A DNA stretch of 8,374 bases from Euryarchaeota archaeon UBA438 (GTDB taxonomy: Archaea > Thermoplasmatota > Poseidoniia > Poseidoniales > Thalassarchaeaceae): contig DAQP01000014.1 in the NCBI GenBank assembly GCA_002504435.1, positions 1 through 8,374 of the forward strand, written 5' to 3'. Below are positions 6,446 to 8,374 of this stretch, in pieces. Under the pieces are notes generated by a model. It was given only the letters and a program-made list of their open reading frames with translations, was not told the origin of the DNA and searched no databases. How positions within the stretch are numbered: the stretch's first letter is position 1; each line of letters opens with the position of its first letter. The position numbers were made by a program, and so were the translations under genes.

Positions 6446-7426
6446 TCACGCCGGAGATGGATTAGATAGACTTCCAATAATCCTCATGGGAAGCGCATCT
6501 AGTTGCACCAGGATGACCCTGCTCTCGCCATCCCCCCTTACAAGTAAGGGGCTATCCCAGTTTATTCGAATTATTTCCCCTGCGATTTCTTCTATTCTCC
6601 CTACTCTAAATTGCATGTCTACCGATGCATGAACGACATCTCCGACCGAGAGATCTCGCTTCTGAAATGGAGCCTTCGAAAGTGAACCTCTGGAAGTCGT
6701 GTGAGCAGTCACAGAATCAGATCCCTTGTGAACAATCAAACTTCCTTTCGCCAAGGCTCCCTCCTTCATCCCTCTGAATGCTATCCCCACTCTGTCCCCA
6801 GAGTTGGCCTGCTCGACATCGTCATCCATTACCTGCAGACTTCTCACTGTGGCAGGGTTTCTCCCTGGTAACTCCTCAACCTCGTCATGCTTCTTGATGG
6901 TCCCCGATTGGACGTATCCAATTCCAACAGTTCCAATTCCCTGTACGTTGAAGTGTTGATCAAGGGGAACAACCAGGGGGCGATCGGCAGATTCTGCCTC
7001 TGACATTCCGAATAGCGCCTCCCTAACTTCGTGAGGCTCGGGAAGCTCCTCCAATATTTCCCAATCCAGCCCTGCTTGGGGTAACAGCATCCTCACCTGT
7101 TCAGGATCAACCCATCCCCCTTCCTCGGGATTGATCAGAGCTATGCCTCTTTCTATGCCCGCACAACCAAAAGCCACCAGGCACTCACCAAGGGCAGCGT
7201 CAATTTTCGTAACCTCGATTAGCCCAACTCTTGATACATTAAGTACCGAAAGTAGGGGCCTGATGCTATCGGGATGCTTTAGAGGCCTCAGTATCGATAG
7301 AACACGACTCTCACCCTCAATCGTTTCCTTGTGGGCATACGAATCAACATCCCTCGAGTCACTCTTCTTCGCAATAGTACGAGCGTACTCATCGGTACCT
7401 ACGAATCCAACGTTCAGTACTGACAC
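6446..7426 (-). CDS. EF-1A/SelB-like translation factor paralogue with a degenerate GTPase domain
   Basis: The 326-residue protein resembles translation elongation factors of the EF-1A/EF-Tu/SelB superfamily but cannot be a standard GTPase. The N-terminal region begins MSVLNVGFVGTDEYARTIAKKS: where a P-loop GxxxxGK[ST] should be there is G10-T-D-E-Y-A, and a KKSDSRDVDSYAHK segment follows. The NKxD guanine-specificity motif is replaced by NPEEGG (99-104). Domain II is well preserved: FNVQGIGTVGIGYVQSG (159-175), VRSLQVMDDDVEQANSGDRVG (about 194-214) and the strand GSLIV. A domain III-like beta barrel follows (about 254-315). From memory, methanogens and related archaea carry similar short EF-1A-like proteins with lost GTP motifs; their role is not firmly known. 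It may bind tRNA or the ribosome through domains II and III. I chose the GTG at 7426 because GGTGA lies four bases before it; a GTG at 7489 would add 21 residues overlapping the thioesterase gene. Confidence 0.8.
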   Translation of the reverse strand: MSVLNVGFVGTDEYARTIAKKSDSRDVDSYAHKETIEGESRVLSILRPLKHPDSIRPLLSVLNVSRVGLIEVTKIDAALGECLVAFGCAGIERGIALINPEEGGWVDPEQVRMLLPQAGLDWEILEELPEPHEVREALFGMSEAESADRPLVVPLDQHFNVQGIGTVGIGYVQSGTIKKHDEVEELPGRNPATVRSLQVMDDDVEQANSGDRVGIAFRGMKEGALAKGSLIVHKGSDSVTAHTTSRGSLSKAPFQKRDLSVGDVVHASVDMQFRVGRIEEIAGEIIRINWDSPLLVRGDGESRVILVQLDALPMRIIGSLSNPSPA

Positions 7427-7430
7427 CACA

Positions 7431-7435
7431 TCACC
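7431..7435 (-). promoter_or_regulatory. Ribosome binding site GGTGA deciding the start at 7426
   Basis: GGTGA on the minus strand sits four bases before the GTG at 7426, the same geometry as the site before 1077. It lies in the 22-base gap after the thioesterase stop, consistent with translation of a second gene in an operon. It would make the upstream GTG at 7489 an unlikely start. Confidence 0.5.
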
Positions 7436-7448
7436 CGTCGATTTCGGA

Positions 7449-7949
7449 TCAAGGCGTTCCACGCATGGCGTCACGGGCACTCTGCGCACCGTCCCAGAGA
7501 ATTTTCTCCTCCTCGGTGGACGGGGTGAATTGTGGAACTGAGATGGGCTTCATCGAATCATCAATGGCAACCATGAAAAAGTACCCAGAGCAAATTTCCT
7601 CAGGCTCCCAGTCGGATCTAGTCATTCTGCAGGACCTAACTAGGACTCCAACAGTTCGGGGGGAAGTCCATACAACACGCCCTATGGTCCTAATCACATC
7701 CCCCTGGTATGCAGGCCTCTTGAACTTCAGAGCATCTACGGAGACCGTAACGAACTCCCTGTGAGCAAATTTACTCGCAGCCATTCCTGCGGCTGTGTCC
7801 ATTATCGACATTAGCCGTCCCCCAAACAGGGTATCAAGAGCATTGGTGTCTCCGGGAAAAACCTCGTTCAACAGAACTACTGGCTCAGTGGAGCGTGGCT
7901 CACCCATGTTCCTCGACCAGATGCCGAGGCCCGCCCCCCTTGAATCCAT
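7449..7949 (-). CDS. Acyl-CoA thioesterase, single hotdog domain (YciA/BFIT type)
   Basis: The 166-residue protein is a single-hotdog acyl-CoA thioesterase, which hydrolyses acyl-CoA to free CoA and fatty acid and usually works as a cytoplasmic dimer-based oligomer. The signature DTNALDTLFGGRLMSIMD (34-51) carries the family Asn (N36), the GG turn (43-44) and the Asp (D51) at the usual catalytic positions. VTVSVDALKFKRPAYQGD (67-84) is the following strand pair with its P-x-x-x-G-D turn. A third strand pair (90-105) and a short acidic/basic tail complete it. Acyl-chain preference cannot be read. The ATG at 7949 was chosen; a GTG lies one codon upstream at 7952. An ATG at 7907 would give 152 residues and start closer to the conserved domain. 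The promoter box at 7984-7991 leaves a leader of about 12 bases for 7949. It is the first gene of a leftward set, 22 bases before the EF-like gene, with no clear functional tie to it. Confidence 0.88.
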   Translation of the reverse strand: MDSRGAGLGIWSRNMGEPRSTEPVVLLNEVFPGDTNALDTLFGGRLMSIMDTAAGMAASKFAHREFVTVSVDALKFKRPAYQGDVIRTIGRVVWTSPRTVGVLVRSCRMTRSDWEPEEICSGYFFMVAIDDSMKPISVPQFTPSTEEEKILWDGAQSARDAMRGTP

Positions 7950-7983
7950 CACACGAATTTACCCCTAATGGGCCAAAACGACC

Positions 7984-7991
7984 GTTTAATT
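7984..7991. promoter_or_regulatory. Candidate shared TATA box of the second divergent gene pair
   Basis: GTTTAATT lies between the thioesterase gene (start 7949, minus) and the gene starting at 8019 (plus). TTTAAT forwards and ATTAAA backwards are both archaeal TATA-like. The centre is about 32 bases from the plus start and 38 bases from the minus start, so one box could serve both with very short leaders. The rightward core TTTAATTCA matches the biotin carboxylase box (TTTAATCAT at 2385) in sequence and in distance to the start. Confidence 0.45.
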
Positions 7992-8018
7992 CAATCGAAA
8001 AAGGCTACTCGCGACGCC

Positions 8019-8374
8019 ATGGAGGTACCGGAGCTTCGCTGGAGGGAGTCAATTCTAGAAGATCCCGAAGGGGGAGTCATAGTGCTTTGGCCACACCTCC
8101 CGTGCGTCAGGATGCCCTCCGGTCTGAGGTCGAGGAGAGTATGGGATGGTGTAGCTTTCCTACTTAGTCACAATGACCTTTCTTCAATGAGGGAAGAAGA
8201 GAAGCAGGATAGATCTAGCCCAGGTGTCCACAAAGATGCTGCCATTGCTTCCGGAACTACCCTCGGAAGATTGGTTAGGGAATTGGAGGAGCTTGATGTT
8301 GAAGGCCCCAGAATTCCTGACCCAGAGCAGATCAGGCTCCTGCTGCACGCGGAGAATTCTAGAGGGGGCCTGCC
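8019..8374 (+). CDS. Unrecognised protein, N-terminal part, cut by the right edge
   Basis: An open frame begins with ATG at 8019 and continues for 118 codons to the end of the window without a stop. The translation starts MEVPELRWRESILEDP and includes VIVLWPHLPCVRMPSGLRSR (about 20-39), a hydrophobic WDGVAFLL stretch (44-51), an acidic Glu/Lys patch and LGRLVRELEELDVEGPRIPD (about 83-102), which looks like a helix followed by a turn. No family is recognised from this portion. The evidence that it is real is its length, codon use like its neighbours (many AGG arginines), charged amino-acid composition, and a TTTAAT promoter box 34 bases upstream with no GGTGA site, as for the biotin carboxylase gene. 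No signal peptide or clear membrane segment is visible. Confidence 0.7.
   Translation, partial: MEVPELRWRESILEDPEGGVIVLWPHLPCVRMPSGLRSRRVWDGVAFLLSHNDLSSMREEEKQDRSSPGVHKDAAIASGTTLGRLVRELEELDVEGPRIPDPEQIRLLLHAENSRGGL

Noticed and set aside
6382..6477. TTG-initiated 32-residue extension of the membrane protein
   Set aside because: It overlaps the upstream gene by 32 bases, crosses the T7 tract and looks unlike a domain or signal peptide. It is kept only as an alternative start.
7131..7541. 136-codon plus-strand frame opposite the elongation-factor-like gene
   Set aside because: It is Ser/Thr-rich with no motifs and is opposed by a well-supported domain II and a conserved thioesterase tail.
7895..8167. 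90-codon plus-strand frame across the second divergent promoter region
   Set aside because: It runs through the promoter box and is out of frame with the better-supported gene starting at 8019.

Overview
The window looks like chromosomal DNA from an archaeon, most likely a marine Euryarchaeota/Thermoplasmatota lineage such as Marine Group II (Candidatus Poseidoniales). This placement is inferred. The supporting signs are archaeal AT-rich promoter boxes about 32-39 bases upstream of starts, giving very short or absent leaders; GGTGA-type ribosome binding sites; frequent AGG arginine codons at middling GC; and an elongation-factor-1A/SelB-like paralogue. These sit next to metabolic genes of bacterial style (biotin carboxylase, CysJ-like reductase, hotdog thioesterase), a mix typical of that group. 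No mobile elements, CRISPR arrays, rRNA or tRNA genes were seen.

Layout, left to right. 1-164 is AT-rich and has no secure gene. 165-1001 (minus) is a metallo-beta-lactamase-fold hydrolase resembling RNase Z. It diverges from 1077-2357 (plus), an NADPH-dependent CysJ/P450-reductase-type flavoprotein that lacks the flavodoxin domain. 2421-3767 (plus) is a stand-alone biotin carboxylase with its own promoter, followed after 1 base by 3769-4731 (plus), a PfkB/ribokinase-family kinase. The kinase gene meets 4732-6381 (minus) tail to tail with no gap, and the two TGA stops form the palindrome TGATCA.

The right half is a probable leftward operon: acyl-CoA thioesterase (7449-7949), an EF-1A/SelB-like translation-factor paralogue with a degenerate GTPase domain (6446-7426), and a large unrecognised membrane protein (4732-6381). 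That protein has a PH/GRAM-like N-terminus interrupted by a transmembrane hairpin, then a long disordered tail. A second divergent promoter region (7950-8018) separates this operon from a gene that starts at 8019 (plus) and runs off the right edge.

Functional links are loose. Biotin carboxylase and thioesterase both belong to acyl-CoA metabolism and the flavoprotein to reductant transfer, but the window does not form one recognisable pathway. The most unusual items are the hairpin-split PH-like protein with its repeated FGG-[MI]-FD motif, and the GTPase-dead elongation-factor paralogue beside it. No defence system or other wholly new multi-gene system could be supported.
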